From: Nitrospirota bacterium
GTDB lineage: Bacteria; Nitrospirota; Thermodesulfovibrionia; Thermodesulfovibrionales; Dissulfurispiraceae
DNA: 64,000 nt
Direction of reading: 5' to 3'
NCBI GenBank assembly: GCA_004321915.1
Contig: SCQE01000044.1
Span: 1 to 64,000, forward strand
Shown here one piece after another: positions 9,488 to 19,356 of the stretch. Under the pieces are notes generated by a model. It was not told the origin of the DNA. It made no database searches and was given only the letters and a program-made list of their open reading frames with translations. Position 1 is the first letter of the stretch, and every line of letters starts with the position of its first letter. The translations under genes and the position numbers were made by a program.

Positions 9488-10735
9488 ATGTTCAAAAAAC
9501 TTCATCTTGATAACGGCATACCTGTTGTAATGGAGCAGATAAAGAGCGTCCGCTCCTGTATCTTGGGGATATGGATAAAGGTCGGCGCGCGCCACGAGAG
9601 TCCGGACAAAAACGGCATATCCCATTTTCTCGAACATATGTTTTTCAAGGGGACCAAAAAGCGCACGGCAACCGATATCGCCATCGAGATCGATTCGCTC
9701 GGAGGCGACCTGAACGCATTTACCTCGCGGGAGAATACCGCATTTTATGTTAAGGTGCTCGACGAATACATAGACCGCGGCGCAGAACTTCTCACCGACA
9801 TATTCCTTCATTCGACCTTTGCCGAGGACGAGATCGAAAAAGAAAAAGGCGTTATAAAGGAAGAGATAAAAATGGTCGAGGACACGCCCGACGATTACAT
9901 ACACGACCTCTTCAGCAAGACCGTCTGGGGGGAAAAGGGCATCGGGCAACCGGTGCTCGGAAAGCGCGAGACGATAAAGACCTTTACAAGAGCGGACCTT
10001 ATAAACCATGTAAGGAAATATTACGGCACGGCCGATACTGTCGTGGCCTGCGCAGGCAACTTCGATCCGGACCATGTCATCGGACTTCTGAACCAGCATT
10101 TAGGCGGCCTCAGGCGAGGCTCCGAACCTAAGACCCTGAGCCCCTCGCTGTTCAGAAAAGAGGTTGCGGTCTATCAGAAAAATCTGTCCGAAGTCCATCT
10201 CTGCCTAGGTGTGGAGGGGATATCGTTTGCGAGCGAAGAGCGTTATGCCAGCGCGCTTTTGAATTCGATACTCGGGTCGAGCGTAAGTTCGCGGCTTTTT
10301 CAGGAGATACGGGAGAAGAAAGGATACGCCTATTCCATTTACTCTTTTACATCCTCCTATCACGACACCGGCTATTGGGCCGTTTATGCGGGCACAGGCA
10401 AGAACAAGATCATGCCCGTGACCGAGCTTATCGTAAAAGAGATGCGCGGGCTGCGCGACACCGTTACAGACATAGAGCTGAGGAGGGCCAAGGACCAAGT
10501 CAAAGGCACGCTGATACTCGGCATGGAATCGACGAGCAGCAGGATGCAGAGCATTGCCCGGCAGCAGATCTATTACGACAGGTATTTTTCTCAGGAGGAG
10601 ATCATGAGGGAGGTCGAATCCGTGACCCTGCCGCAGTTGAAGGCGCTTGCAGACAGGCTTATCAATAACGGCGTTATGAGCGCGGCCATACTAGGCCCGG
10701 TCAAAGAAGACCAGTTCAAAGGGGTCCTCGGATAA
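9488..10735 (+). CDS. M16-family zinc peptidase (PqqL/YmxG-like)
   Basis: The 415-residue protein carries the inverted zinc motif HFLEH near residue 45 and the distal glutamate region with SRENTAFYVKV near residue 80, then a second homologous, inactive half. This is the single-chain layout of bacterial processing-peptidase-like M16B enzymes, of which B. subtilis YmxG sits near pnp. These are peptidases of uncertain substrate. It has no signal peptide, so it is probably cytoplasmic. recN starts 6 nt after its stop, suggesting an operon. Confidence 0.92.
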   Translation: MFKKLHLDNGIPVVMEQIKSVRSCILGIWIKVGARHESPDKNGISHFLEHMFFKGTKKRTATDIAIEIDSLGGDLNAFTSRENTAFYVKVLDEYIDRGAELLTDIFLHSTFAEDEIEKEKGVIKEEIKMVEDTPDDYIHDLFSKTVWGEKGIGQPVLGKRETIKTFTRADLINHVRKYYGTADTVVACAGNFDPDHVIGLLNQHLGGLRRGSEPKTLSPSLFRKEVAVYQKNLSEVHLCLGVEGISFASEERYASALLNSILGSSVSSRLFQEIREKKGYAYSIYSFTSSYHDTGYWAVYAGTGKNKIMPVTELIVKEMRGLRDTVTDIELRRAKDQVKGTLILGMESTSSRMQSIARQQIYYDRYFSQEEIMREVESVTLPQLKALADRLINNGVMSAAILGPVKEDQFKGVLG

Positions 10736-10741
10736 CCTTCG

Positions 10742-12412
10742 ATGCTTCGAGAGCTGTACATCAAGAGCTTCACAATAATTGACGAGGCAGCCCTCAGTTT
10801 CGAGGAGGGGTTCAATGTGCTCACAGGAGAGACCGGCGCAGGCAAATCCATCGTAGTTGACGCCATAGGTCTGCTTTTAGGCGACAAGGCATCGCAGGAT
10901 GTGATAAAGTCGGGCGCGAAGGAGGCCGTAATAGAGGCCTCTTTCGATGGGCCGGAAATTCCGGAACTTGAAGAACTCTCGATAGGGAGCGAGGACGGGG
11001 TTGTTCTTCGCAGAAATATTTCATCTCAGGGCAAGGGAAAATCTTATGCGAACGATCTGTCCGTAAACATGCAGAACCTGTCCTCTGTAGGCAGGAAACT
11101 CGTTGACATACACGGGCAGCACGATCAGCAGGGGCTTCTCAAAAAAGATACTCATCTTCAGTTCCTCGATTCTTTTGCCGGGACCTTGGAGGAGGCGGAA
11201 AGTCACCGGCTGCTTTATGCCGAAGCTGCCGGGACCAGAAACGAACTCCAAACGCTCAAGACCCAAATACGGGAGAGAAGCCAGAGGATAGAGTTTCTGA
11301 CTTTTCAGATAAATGAGATCGATGCAGCAGGCCTGAAAGAAGGGGAGAGGGAAAAGATAGAGGAGGAGCGCAGCATACTCCTCAATGCCGGCAAACTCAA
11401 AGAGCTCTCCGAAAACGCTTATAGCCTGCTTTACGGCGGAGACAATGACTGTTCTGCGCAGCTTGCAGCAGCCCTTTCCTGCGCTAAAGAGATATCCCGG
11501 ATAGACAGCGACACATCCGAATTCAGGGAGCTTCTCGAAGCTGCCGCGCCCCTGATTAAAGACGCCTCGCTTTTAATAAGAGACATTAAGGACAAATACG
11601 ACATCGACCCCAAGAAACTCGATCTCCTTGAAGAGCGGCTCGACCTCCTTAAAAAGCTCGAAAAGAAATACGGCCCCGGCGCAGATGCTGTTCTTGCCTT
11701 TCGAGAAAAAGCCGCGGCGGAACTCGAAGGCCTGACAAAAATAGAGGACAGGCTCGAAGCGCTTACCGGACGGCTTTCGGATTATGAAGAAAGGCTCAAG
11801 TCATCCGCGCGCAATCTTTCGGAAAAACGAAGAGAGGCTGCCAAGAAGATCAAGACGGCGACGGTGGAAGAGTTGCATCAGCTCGGTTTTCCCAAGGCCG
11901 AATTCGGCGTCGAGATGACGGAAAAATCCGAAGTCTCCGATACGGGACAGGATGACGTGGAATTTCTTTTTTCGGCCAATCCGGGCGAGCCGGCAAGGCC
12001 GTTGTCAAAGGTGGCGTCGGGAGGAGAACTTTCGCGTATAATGCTGGCCTTGAAATGCGTAGAAATACAGCGCATGGCGGGCGGGAAAAAACGCAGCGGG
12101 CCGGCCGGATCCAAGACACTGATCTTCGACGAGGTGGATTCGGGCATAGGCGGCGTAACAGCCCGGCATGTGGGCAGAAGGCTGCGTGAGATATCGAAAA
12201 ATTATCAGGTTTTGTGTATAACCCATCTCCCTCAGATAGCGGCCATGGCCTCGAACCATTTGAAGGTCGAAAAGTCGACCGGGAAAGATGCGGTAAGAGT
12301 ATCGGTCAAAAGGCTCGATAAGGATGAGCGGAAGACTGAAATAGCGCGCATGCTGAGCGGAAATATAACGGACAGTTCGCTCAAACATGCTGCCGAACTG
12401 CTCGAAGGCTGA
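10742..12412 (+). CDS. recN: DNA repair protein RecN
   Basis: The 556-residue SMC-like ATPase has the N-terminal Walker A GETGAGKSI near residue 28, long coiled-coil arms (about 150-370) and a C-terminal ABC signature and Walker B (IFDEVDSGIGG near residue 460), with ITHLPQIAA after it. RecN holds broken DNA ends together during recombinational repair. The length is usual. It starts 6 nt after the M16 peptidase stop and may be co-transcribed with it. No LexA-like box was recognised upstream, which lies inside the peptidase gene. Confidence 0.95.
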   Translation: MLRELYIKSFTIIDEAALSFEEGFNVLTGETGAGKSIVVDAIGLLLGDKASQDVIKSGAKEAVIEASFDGPEIPELEELSIGSEDGVVLRRNISSQGKGKSYANDLSVNMQNLSSVGRKLVDIHGQHDQQGLLKKDTHLQFLDSFAGTLEEAESHRLLYAEAAGTRNELQTLKTQIRERSQRIEFLTFQINEIDAAGLKEGEREKIEEERSILLNAGKLKELSENAYSLLYGGDNDCSAQLAAALSCAKEISRIDSDTSEFRELLEAAAPLIKDASLLIRDIKDKYDIDPKKLDLLEERLDLLKKLEKKYGPGADAVLAFREKAAAELEGLTKIEDRLEALTGRLSDYEERLKSSARNLSEKRREAAKKIKTATVEELHQLGFPKAEFGVEMTEKSEVSDTGQDDVEFLFSANPGEPARPLSKVASGGELSRIMLALKCVEIQRMAGGKKRSGPAGSKTLIFDEVDSGIGGVTARHVGRRLREISKNYQVLCITHLPQIAAMASNHLKVEKSTGKDAVRVSVKRLDKDERKTEIARMLSGNITDSSLKHAAELLEG

Positions 12413-12486
12413 GACCTAAGTTTTTTTGATTATAGTTTATCTGTTAGTATATCTAGGAGCGTTTCACCGGAGAGCTCCGAAACCGT

Positions 12487-13050
12487 ATGTCGAAGAAACA
12501 ATGGAAATATGATGCCACAGTCGCCAAATACACTAGGGCGATAGAGCAGAACCCTGCGGATTACAGGGCCTACAACAACAGGGGCATTGCGCATGAGAAA
12601 AAGGGCGAGTACGACCTTTCGATCTACGATTTCGACAAAGCGATAGAGATAAACCCGTCATTCGATTCCGCTTTAATAAACAGGGGCAATGTGTATCAGG
12701 AGATAGGCAAATACGACCTCTCCGTGGCGGACTTCAATAAGGCCATAGAGCTGAACCCGGAAAACGGCATGGCCTACAATAACAGGGGCTTTACCTATAT
12801 GCTTATGGGCAGGTACGAAGAAGCCGAAACCGACATAAGGAAAGCTCTGGAATTAAGTCCCGACAATATCTACGCCTTGAACAGCATGTCCGAACTTTTC
12901 AGCGCTAAAAAAGAGTCCGAAGAGGCCTGCAAATGGCTTAAGTTGGCCATCGAGCACGGTTACAATAACTGGCATTACATAAAAACATCCAAGACCTACG
13001 ATAACCTCAGGAAATACGCCTGTTTCAGAAGACTGCTCGAAGGCAGGTAA
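12487..13050 (+). CDS. TPR-repeat protein
   Basis: The 187-residue protein consists of about four tetratricopeptide repeats. Three are close copies built on the pattern YNNRG...GEYDLSI.DFDKAIEINP (about residues 20-125) and the last is more diverged, ending in a helical YIKTSKTYDNLRKYACF cap. Such proteins are scaffolds for protein contacts. There is no signal peptide or membrane segment. The upstream spacer (12413-12486) holds TTGATT and TATATC about 16 nt apart as a possible weak promoter, and GGAGAG near the start. The partner is not known. Confidence 0.85.
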   Translation: MSKKQWKYDATVAKYTRAIEQNPADYRAYNNRGIAHEKKGEYDLSIYDFDKAIEINPSFDSALINRGNVYQEIGKYDLSVADFNKAIELNPENGMAYNNRGFTYMLMGRYEEAETDIRKALELSPDNIYALNSMSELFSAKKESEEACKWLKLAIEHGYNNWHYIKTSKTYDNLRKYACFRRLLEGR

Positions 13051-13064
13051 GCTTACTCTCTATC

Positions 13065-13108
13065 CTGACAGGTTTCATACATATCAGTGCGTTCGCCCTA
13101 GGTTAAAT
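13065..13108 (+). promoter_or_regulatory. Candidate FNR-like dyad and -10 upstream of the RACo-like gene
   Basis: CTGA-N6-TCAT (13065-13078) followed by ACA is one base off the ATGA-N6-TCAT dyads at 50909 and 53370. A TTAAAT (13103-13108) lies 24 nt downstream, close to the 23-nt spacing of the other two. This is the weakest of the three matches. Confidence 0.3.
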
Positions 13109-13184
13109 ATCTCGCAACAAAGCTGCTAAAGCTGATAGAATAGGCGAAATATTTTGAAACAGGTCGTTCCATAATTATTGAGAG

Positions 13185-15074
13185 GTGCTGATGAAACTGA
13201 AACTTACATCCGATGAAGTTATCGAGGTAAAAGAGGGCGAGAGCATCTATGCGGCCCTTAAGCGTTCGGGCATATACCTGACCGCTTCCTGCGGCGGCAA
13301 AGGCGCCTGCGGTAAGTGCAAGGTAAAGGTGCTTGAAGGCGGCGTGAATATTACGTCTCAAGGCAAACTTACCGCAAAAGAGAAAGAGTCCGGCCTATCG
13401 CTTGCCTGCGCCACCTTTCCGATGGACGATCTGCTCGTCGAAATACCTAAGGAATCGAGGCTGATAGTCGGGGACAAGATATCCATAGCAAAGACCAAAG
13501 ACCTAGCCGAATATCTCAGGTCTTACGGCGTCGATATTTCGTTGACCATAAAGAGCGTTGCGCTCGATCTTCCCCATCCGTCGCTCAGCGACAACATAGG
13601 CGACCTTGAAAGGATAAAGAGGGCACTGGAAGAGAAGGGCATTACCAATATGCGCTTCTCGCACGGTTTCACCTCGACAGCTGTAGAAGCGCTCAGATAC
13701 TCAAACTGGAAGGTCGAACTGACGTATGTAACGGGCGATGTTATTCCCAATGAAGCCATATTTCTCACATCGAAAGAGTTCTGCTATAAGCGCTACGGGA
13801 TAGCCGTGGACATAGGCACTACAACGGTTGTCGTATACCTGATAAACCTTATGACAGGCCAGATAGTGGATGTGGGTTCGACTTATAATTCGCAGATGCG
13901 TTACGGCGACGACGTGATAACTAGGATTGTTTATGCCACAGAGGGCGGCGGTCTGAATGAGCTGCGCGATGCCGTCGTAGGTGACATAAATACGATAGTG
14001 AATTCCATGAAAGAAAGGCATCACATAGAAACCTGCGAAATAGAGACCGCTGCCGTTGCCGGTAACACTACCATGGCGCATATCTTCTGGGGGCTGAATC
14101 CGGCCACCATCCGCGAAGAGCCGTACATCCCGACACTTAATAAATTTCCGCTGTGGAAGGCGGGCACCGCAAAGGTCGAGATAAACAAGCAGGCGCCCCT
14201 TTACACTGTGCCGTGTGTGGCGAGTTACGTGGGGGGCGACATAGTTGCGGGCGTTCTGGCGTCGAAGATGCACAGGAATGCCGAGGTCGCGCTTTTCATG
14301 GACATAGGCACAAACGGCGAAATAGCGATAGGCAACAACGAATGGCTCATGACAGCGGCCTGTTCTGCGGGGCCCTGCTTTGAGGGCAGCGGCATAAGGT
14401 GCGGAATGAGGGCCACTCCCGGAGCCATAGAGTCGGTCAAGATAGACCCTCAAACGTATGAAGCGACTATCGGTGTTATAGGCGGCGGCCATCCTATGGG
14501 CATCTGCGGTTCGGGCATGATAGACGCTGTTTCGGAAATGTTCCTTACCGGAGTATTGAACCAAAAAGGCAAATTCGTAAGAGAAAAATCATCAAAGATC
14601 AAGGACGGGGAAGAAGGGCCGGAGTTCATCTTTTATCACGATGAAAAACTCAACAGGGACATAGTCCTGACCGAGGTGGATATCGAAAACCTGCTCAGGG
14701 CCAAGGCCGCGATATATGCGGGGGTGACAACCCTGCTGGGCGAGGTGGGGTTTACGCTCGATTCGATAGAAAAAGTTTATATCGCCGGAGGGTTCGGGAA
14801 TTACATTAACATCGAGAGGGCCATAATACTCGGCATGCTGCCTGATATGCCTTTGGACCGCTTTGTGTTCATGGGCAACACGTCGGTTACAGGGACCTAC
14901 CTCTGCCTGCTTTCCGAGGATTTAAGGCGCGAGGCCGAAGAGATCGCCTCCAAGATGACCTACATAGAGCTTTCGGTTTCGAGGAACTTTATGGACGAGT
15001 ATATGTCGGCGCTCTTCCTGCCGCATACAAACATGGACCAGTTCCCCACGGTGCAGGCGCTTTTACAAAAATAG
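13185..15074 (+). CDS. RACo-like [2Fe-2S] ferredoxin/ASKHA ATPase (corrinoid reactivation)
   Basis: The 629-residue protein has an N-terminal plant-type [2Fe-2S] domain (1-95) whose cysteines are in CGGKGACGKC near residue 36 and in ACATF near 75. A linker follows, then a large ASKHA-fold ATPase region (about 205-600, DUF4445) with the DIGTTTVVVYL phosphate loop near residue 208 and DIGTNGEIAIG near 372. Characterised relatives use ATP to reduce inactive Co(II) corrinoid proteins in the Wood-Ljungdahl pathway or in methyltransferase systems. No corrinoid protein or methyltransferase is in the window, so the client is unknown. GAGAGGTG precedes the ATG. Confidence 0.88.
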   Translation: MLMKLKLTSDEVIEVKEGESIYAALKRSGIYLTASCGGKGACGKCKVKVLEGGVNITSQGKLTAKEKESGLSLACATFPMDDLLVEIPKESRLIVGDKISIAKTKDLAEYLRSYGVDISLTIKSVALDLPHPSLSDNIGDLERIKRALEEKGITNMRFSHGFTSTAVEALRYSNWKVELTYVTGDVIPNEAIFLTSKEFCYKRYGIAVDIGTTTVVVYLINLMTGQIVDVGSTYNSQMRYGDDVITRIVYATEGGGLNELRDAVVGDINTIVNSMKERHHIETCEIETAAVAGNTTMAHIFWGLNPATIREEPYIPTLNKFPLWKAGTAKVEINKQAPLYTVPCVASYVGGDIVAGVLASKMHRNAEVALFMDIGTNGEIAIGNNEWLMTAACSAGPCFEGSGIRCGMRATPGAIESVKIDPQTYEATIGVIGGGHPMGICGSGMIDAVSEMFLTGVLNQKGKFVREKSSKIKDGEEGPEFIFYHDEKLNRDIVLTEVDIENLLRAKAAIYAGVTTLLGEVGFTLDSIEKVYIAGGFGNYINIERAIILGMLPDMPLDRFVFMGNTSVTGTYLCLLSEDLRREAEEIASKMTYIELSVSRNFMDEYMSALFLPHTNMDQFPTVQALLQK

Positions 15075-15088
15075 CCATTATTTTCCTG

Positions 15089-15094
15089 TATAAT
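15089..15094 (+). promoter_or_regulatory. -10 box 5 nt before the cysE-cysS start
   Basis: TATAAT ends 5 nt before the ATG at 15100 inside TTTTCCTGTATAATA. The same TTTCCTGTATAATA string precedes the gene at 33795. There is no good -35 and no Shine-Dalgarno. Confidence 0.45.
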
Positions 15095-15099
15095 AGCGT

Positions 15100-17229
15100 A
15101 TGGGTTTTTTATCGGATATCAAGAGGGATTTTCGCGCTGTTTTCGAGCGCGATCCTGCTGCAAGAAGCGCTTTTGAAGTGGCGCTCACGTATCCCGGATT
15201 TCATGCTACTGCGGCGCATCGTATAGCCCATGCGCTGTGGAATTCCAGCGTGCCTGTGCTTCCTAGGCTTATCTCGAATATTTCGCGTACTCTTACAGGC
15301 ATAGACATTCATCCCGCTGCCAAGATAGGGCCCGGATTTTTCATCGATCATGGGATGGGAGTTGTTATAGGCGAGACGACCGAAATTGGCGAAGAATGCC
15401 TTTTGTATCAGGGCGTGACCCTTGGAGGGACGGGCAAAGACAAAGGCAAGAGGCACCCCACTCTAGGCAATCACGTTGTGGTGGGCGCAGGCGCTAAGAT
15501 ACTGGGCCCCATAACCATCGGCAATTATGTTAAGGTCGGGGCGAACTCGGTCGTGCTGAAGCCGGTGCCGGACCACGCCATTGTGGTCGGTGTGCCGGGG
15601 AAGGTCATAAAGAAAAAGATAGTCAGGATCGGTGAGGAAGGAGTGTTCGAAACCCTCGACCACGTAAGACTTCCTGACCCCGTTGACGAGAGGCTGCAGG
15701 AGATGGCCGATTATATCGAAAAACTTGAAGGCAGGATAGACAGGCTTGAAGGAAGAGGAGGCAGGATGAAGGTATTCAACACCATGAGCGGCAGGAAAGA
15801 GGATTTTGTGCCGTTTGTTAAAAATAGAGTCGGCATTTACGCCTGCGGAGTTACGGTTTACGACTACTGCCATATAGGCCATGCACGCAGCGCGATTGTC
15901 TTCGATGTGATGGTGCGGTATCTGCGCCATAAAAGTTTTGACGTGAAGTATGTCAGAAACTTTACAGACATCGACGACAAGATAATCAGGCGCGCGAATG
16001 AAGAAGGCAGTGCATGGGATGCGGTGGCCTCAAAATATATAGACGAATATTACCGTGACATGGATATGCTCGGCATAGCGAGGGCCGACATAGAGCCCAA
16101 GGCGACCGAACATATTCATGAGATGATAAATGTGATAAAGGCGCTGGTCGAGAAAGGCGCGGCATACGCCGCTGCGGAAGGCGAGAACAGCAGCGTTTAT
16201 TTTGCCGTCGAGAAATTCGGCGAGTACGGCAAGCTTTCGAAGAAAGAGCAGAAAGACCTGCTGGCAGGCGCCCGCGTGGATGTTGACGGCAGGAAGAAAA
16301 ATCCGATGGACTTTGCCCTATGGAAGGCCTCAAAAGAGGGCGAGCCGTGGTGGGAAAGCCCGTGGGGCAAGGGCAGGCCGGGGTGGCATATAGAATGCAC
16401 AGCTATGGCGATAAAACATCTTGGGGAATCCATAGACATTCACGGCGGCGGCGCAGACTTGATCTTTCCTCACCACGAAAACGAGATCGCCCAGTCCGAG
16501 GCGTTCACAGGCAAGCCCTTCGCCAAATACTGGATGCACAACGGTTTCATAACCATCGACAAGGAAAAGATGTCGAAATCGCTCGGCAACTTTTTTACGA
16601 TAAGGGACATATTGGACAGGTATGACGCTGAGGTCGTCAGGCTGTTCGTTCTCTCAAGCCATTACAGGAACCCGATAGAGTTTTCTCACGAGCAGTTGAG
16701 GGATGCCGAATCCTCGCTCGACCGCGTTTACAGCACTATTGCTAGGACGGAGGATTTTCTCGTTTCCGATGTTTCATCGAAGAAAGCGGTGCAGACTGCG
16801 GAGTTCGAAGATTTTCTGGTAAAATTTAACGGCCTGTTCGAAGAAGCGATGGACGATGATTTCAACACAGCTCTCGCAATCGGCCATATGTTCGAATTTG
16901 TGAGAGAGATCAATAAATTCTTGGATGCAAAACCTCACGGAGACGCTGCGAAGGCGCTTGCAGCAAAGGCCAAGGAAGTGATGGCAACGGCAGGCGGTGT
17001 GCTGAACCTTTTCGGAAGGACGCCGCTTCAGTGGAATGTGGACCTGCTTAGAAGCAAGAGAATAGAGCTTTCCGAGCAGCAGATAGTCCAAAAAATCGCT
17101 GCAAGACAGGATGCGAGACAGAATAAGGATTGGGCCATGGCCGATGCTGTAAGAAAGGAACTCGAGGAGAAGGGGATCCTTCTTGAAGACAAAAAGGAAG
17201 GAACCGACTGGAAGGTCAAAATTGCCTGA
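15100..17229 (+). CDS. Serine acetyltransferase-cysteinyl-tRNA synthetase fusion (CysE-CysS)
   Basis: One uninterrupted 709-residue frame encodes both proteins. Residues 1-222 are serine O-acetyltransferase: an N-terminal helical part, then a left-handed beta-helix with hexapeptide repeats including [18 protein letters not shown] near residue 82 and [12 protein letters not shown] near 109. Residues 223-709 are a full cysteinyl-tRNA synthetase with a CHIGH signature near 255 and the [10 protein letters not shown] motif near 488. There is no stop between them. At the junction a GAGGAGG lies about 4 nt before the CysS ATG (15766), so a separate CysS could also be made by internal initiation. The fusion joins cysteine supply to cysteine charging. 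Adjacent separate cysE and cysS genes are common in Firmicutes, so this may be a fused operon. Confidence 0.93.
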   Translation: MGFLSDIKRDFRAVFERDPAARSAFEVALTYPGFHATAAHRIAHALWNSSVPVLPRLISNISRTLTGIDIHPAAKIGPGFFIDHGMGVVIGETTEIGEECLLYQGVTLGGTGKDKGKRHPTLGNHVVVGAGAKILGPITIGNYVKVGANSVVLKPVPDHAIVVGVPGKVIKKKIVRIGEEGVFETLDHVRLPDPVDERLQEMADYIEKLEGRIDRLEGRGGRMKVFNTMSGRKEDFVPFVKNRVGIYACGVTVYDYCHIGHARSAIVFDVMVRYLRHKSFDVKYVRNFTDIDDKIIRRANEEGSAWDAVASKYIDEYYRDMDMLGIARADIEPKATEHIHEMINVIKALVEKGAAYAAAEGENSSVYFAVEKFGEYGKLSKKEQKDLLAGARVDVDGRKKNPMDFALWKASKEGEPWWESPWGKGRPGWHIECTAMAIKHLGESIDIHGGGADLIFPHHENEIAQSEAFTGKPFAKYWMHNGFITIDKEKMSKSLGNFFTIRDILDRYDAEVVRLFVLSSHYRNPIEFSHEQLRDAESSLDRVYSTIARTEDFLVSDVSSKKAVQTAEFEDFLVKFNGLFEEAMDDDFNTALAIGHMFEFVREINKFLDAKPHGDAAKALAAKAKEVMATAGGVLNLFGRTPLQWNVDLLRSKRIELSEQQIVQKIAARQDARQNKDWAMADAVRKELEEKGILLEDKKEGTDWKVKIA
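15755..15768 (+). promoter_or_regulatory. Internal Shine-Dalgarno and start codon for a free CysS
   Basis: GAGGAGG followed by a short spacer and the ATG at 15766 is in frame with the fusion and encodes the Gly-Gly-Arg-Met junction. It is well placed to start an independent CysS chain. Confidence 0.5.
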
Positions 17230-19321
17230 GTCTCTCTTCAATCCGAAAGCGATAGCCGTAATCGGAGCATCCAAAGACCCCAAAAAGGTCGGTTATGCAG
17301 TACTCAAAAATCTTATAAAATTCGGATACAAGGGCGCGCTTTTTCCGATCAACCCTACGGCCCAAGAGATCCTCGGTATTAAATCCTATCCTAAAGTTTC
17401 GGAAACAAACTCGCCTATAGACTTGGCCATCATTGCGGTGCCTGCAAAATTTGTCGCTGAGGCCCTGCTCGATTGCGCGAAGGCAGGCGTGGGCTCTGCG
17501 GTCATACTCAGCGCGGGGTTCAAGGAAACAGGCCATGAAGGGATAAAACTCGAAGAGGAGCTGAAAAGAATAGGCAGGGAAAACAGGATAAGGATACTAG
17601 GTCCTAACTGCCTTGGTGTTATAAGCACATCGAACAGCATGAACGCTTCCTTTGCGGGCGATATGCTGCCGGCCGGAAGAATAGCCTTCTTTTCCCAGTC
17701 AGGCGCGCTCGGCATAGCCATACTCGACTGGGCGCTCGGCAACAGGATGGGGTTTTCAAAATTCATCAGCCTAGGCAACAAGTGTGATCTGAACGAGATA
17801 GATTTTATCGAGTACTTTATGGACGACCCTGACACGGACGTAATACTCGGATACATCGAGGATGTGGTTGACGGCAAGCGGTTTATGGATGTGGCCCGTC
17901 GGGCGACGAGGGTCAAACCCGTGATCCTGATCAAATCCGGGGGTACCGAAGCAGGGGCGCGTGCAGCCTCTTCCCATACAGGCGCGCTTGCAGGTTCCGA
18001 AACCGCGTTCAACGCGGTATTCAAGCAGACCGGCATTCTGCGGGCACAGGGCATTCAGGACCTCTTCGATAACGCATTGGCCTTTGCTTCGGGAAAAGTC
18101 CCTGATGGCAACAGGCTGCTGATAATAACGAATGCGGGCGGCCCCGGCATACTCGCGGCAGACATGTCCGAAAGGCAGGGGCTCCAACTGCCGCAGATGA
18201 CAAAAGATAATATTAAAGCAATGGCCCAAGCGCTTCCTGCGAGCGCGTCGTTATACAATCCTGTGGATATTATCGGGGACGCGACCTCTGAGCGTTATGC
18301 GGTTGTGCTCGAGAGGGCCGTCTCCGACCCCGGTGTTGACGGCATTCTCGTAATACTCACGCCTCAGGCCATGACAGATGTGGAAAATGTTGCGGATATG
18401 GTAATCAACGCGTCAAGAAAAACCGACAAGCCGATCATATCCTCATTCATAGGAGAGATGCGTGTAAGGAGTTCGATAGAAAAACTCAAAACCGAATCGC
18501 TGCCCTGTTTTTCATACCCTGAGACAGCAGTGTCCGCTTTCAGACGCCTTTATGATTTCGGAATTATGAAGCGTTCGAAAGTCAAAGATGAATATGAGTC
18601 GCCTGTTTCAAGGAACAGAGAGGCTGCCGGCCGTTTGATAGAGGATGCAATAAAGGCAGGCAGGTTCGAGCTGGGCGAGGACTCGGCAATGGATATACTG
18701 TCGCTGTACGGTTTTTCTTTCCCGGACAGGGCGCTTGCGAGGAGCTCGAGCGAGGCTGCGGCAATCGCCGAAAGGATAGGCTATCCGGTCGTGATGAAGA
18801 TCTCGTCGCCTGAGATCCTGCACAAGACCGATGTCGGGGGGGTCAAAGTCGGTGTCGGCAGCGAAGCTGCAGCCGAAGACGCTTTTATAGAGATTACCAC
18901 TAATGCGCGCAGGTTTATGCCGGACGCTTTCATAAAAGGCGTGATGCTTTATGAAATGATAAAGGGCGGGAAAGAGGTCATTCTGGGGGTTACCTATGAC
19001 AGGACCTTCGGCCATATGATCATGTTCGGGCTTGGCGGCATATATGTCGAAGTGCTCAAGGACGTATCTTTCAGGATAGCCCCGCTTTCACGCAGCGATG
19101 CGACCGCTATGATAAACGAGATAAAGACGGTAGGGCTTTTGAAAGGCGCGCGCGGCGAAAAACCTGCCGATATGAACGCTATAGTCGACGGCATTCTCGG
19201 CATCTCGGCAATCGTAAACGATTTCCCGCAGATAAGGGAGATAGATATTAATCCGCTGCTGGTGATGCACAGCGGCGCGATTGCGCTGGATGCCCGTATT
19301 ATTTTCGAGCATACCAAGTGA
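17222..19321 (+). CDS. ADP-forming acyl-CoA synthetase (acetate-CoA ligase, fused alpha-beta)
   Basis: The 699-residue protein has the N-terminal CoA-binding Rossmann domain (from [14 protein letters not shown]), the succinyl-CoA-ligase-like domain with the phosphohistidine motif [10 protein letters not shown] near residue 248, and a C-terminal ATP-grasp domain (about 480-699) with [21 protein letters not shown]. It interconverts acyl-CoA, ADP and Pi with the free acid, CoA and ATP. I choose the TTG at 17222, which overlaps the CysS stop by 8 nt and has GGAAGG 6 nt upstream, over an upstream TTG at 17183. The preferred acyl group is not evident. The Pta-N/DRTGG gene follows after 35 nt. Confidence 0.92.
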   Translation: MPESLFNPKAIAVIGASKDPKKVGYAVLKNLIKFGYKGALFPINPTAQEILGIKSYPKVSETNSPIDLAIIAVPAKFVAEALLDCAKAGVGSAVILSAGFKETGHEGIKLEEELKRIGRENRIRILGPNCLGVISTSNSMNASFAGDMLPAGRIAFFSQSGALGIAILDWALGNRMGFSKFISLGNKCDLNEIDFIEYFMDDPDTDVILGYIEDVVDGKRFMDVARRATRVKPVILIKSGGTEAGARAASSHTGALAGSETAFNAVFKQTGILRAQGIQDLFDNALAFASGKVPDGNRLLIITNAGGPGILAADMSERQGLQLPQMTKDNIKAMAQALPASASLYNPVDIIGDATSERYAVVLERAVSDPGVDGILVILTPQAMTDVENVADMVINASRKTDKPIISSFIGEMRVRSSIEKLKTESLPCFSYPETAVSAFRRLYDFGIMKRSKVKDEYESPVSRNREAAGRLIEDAIKAGRFELGEDSAMDILSLYGFSFPDRALARSSSEAAAIAERIGYPVVMKISSPEILHKTDVGGVKVGVGSEAAAEDAFIEITTNARRFMPDAFIKGVMLYEMIKGGKEVILGVTYDRTFGHMIMFGLGGIYVEVLKDVSFRIAPLSRSDATAMINEIKTVGLLKGARGEKPADMNAIVDGILGISAIVNDFPQIREIDINPLLVMHSGAIALDARIIFEHTK

Positions 19322-19356
19322 AACATATATACTAAGATTTGCGAGGAGGGGATAAA

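Noticed and set aside
12413-12486. Promoter before the TPR gene
   Set aside because: TTGATT and TATATC are about 16 nt apart and poor matches; not strong enough for a separate feature.
15760-15770. Possibility that cysE and cysS are separate genes with a missed stop
   Set aside because: The codons across the junction are in frame and contain no stop; a split would need a sequencing error. The possible separate start is kept as an internal site.
19339-19356. Upstream TTG start for the Pta-N/DRTGG protein
   Set aside because: It would place the GGAGG inside the coding sequence; the ATG at 19357 has correct spacing from that site.
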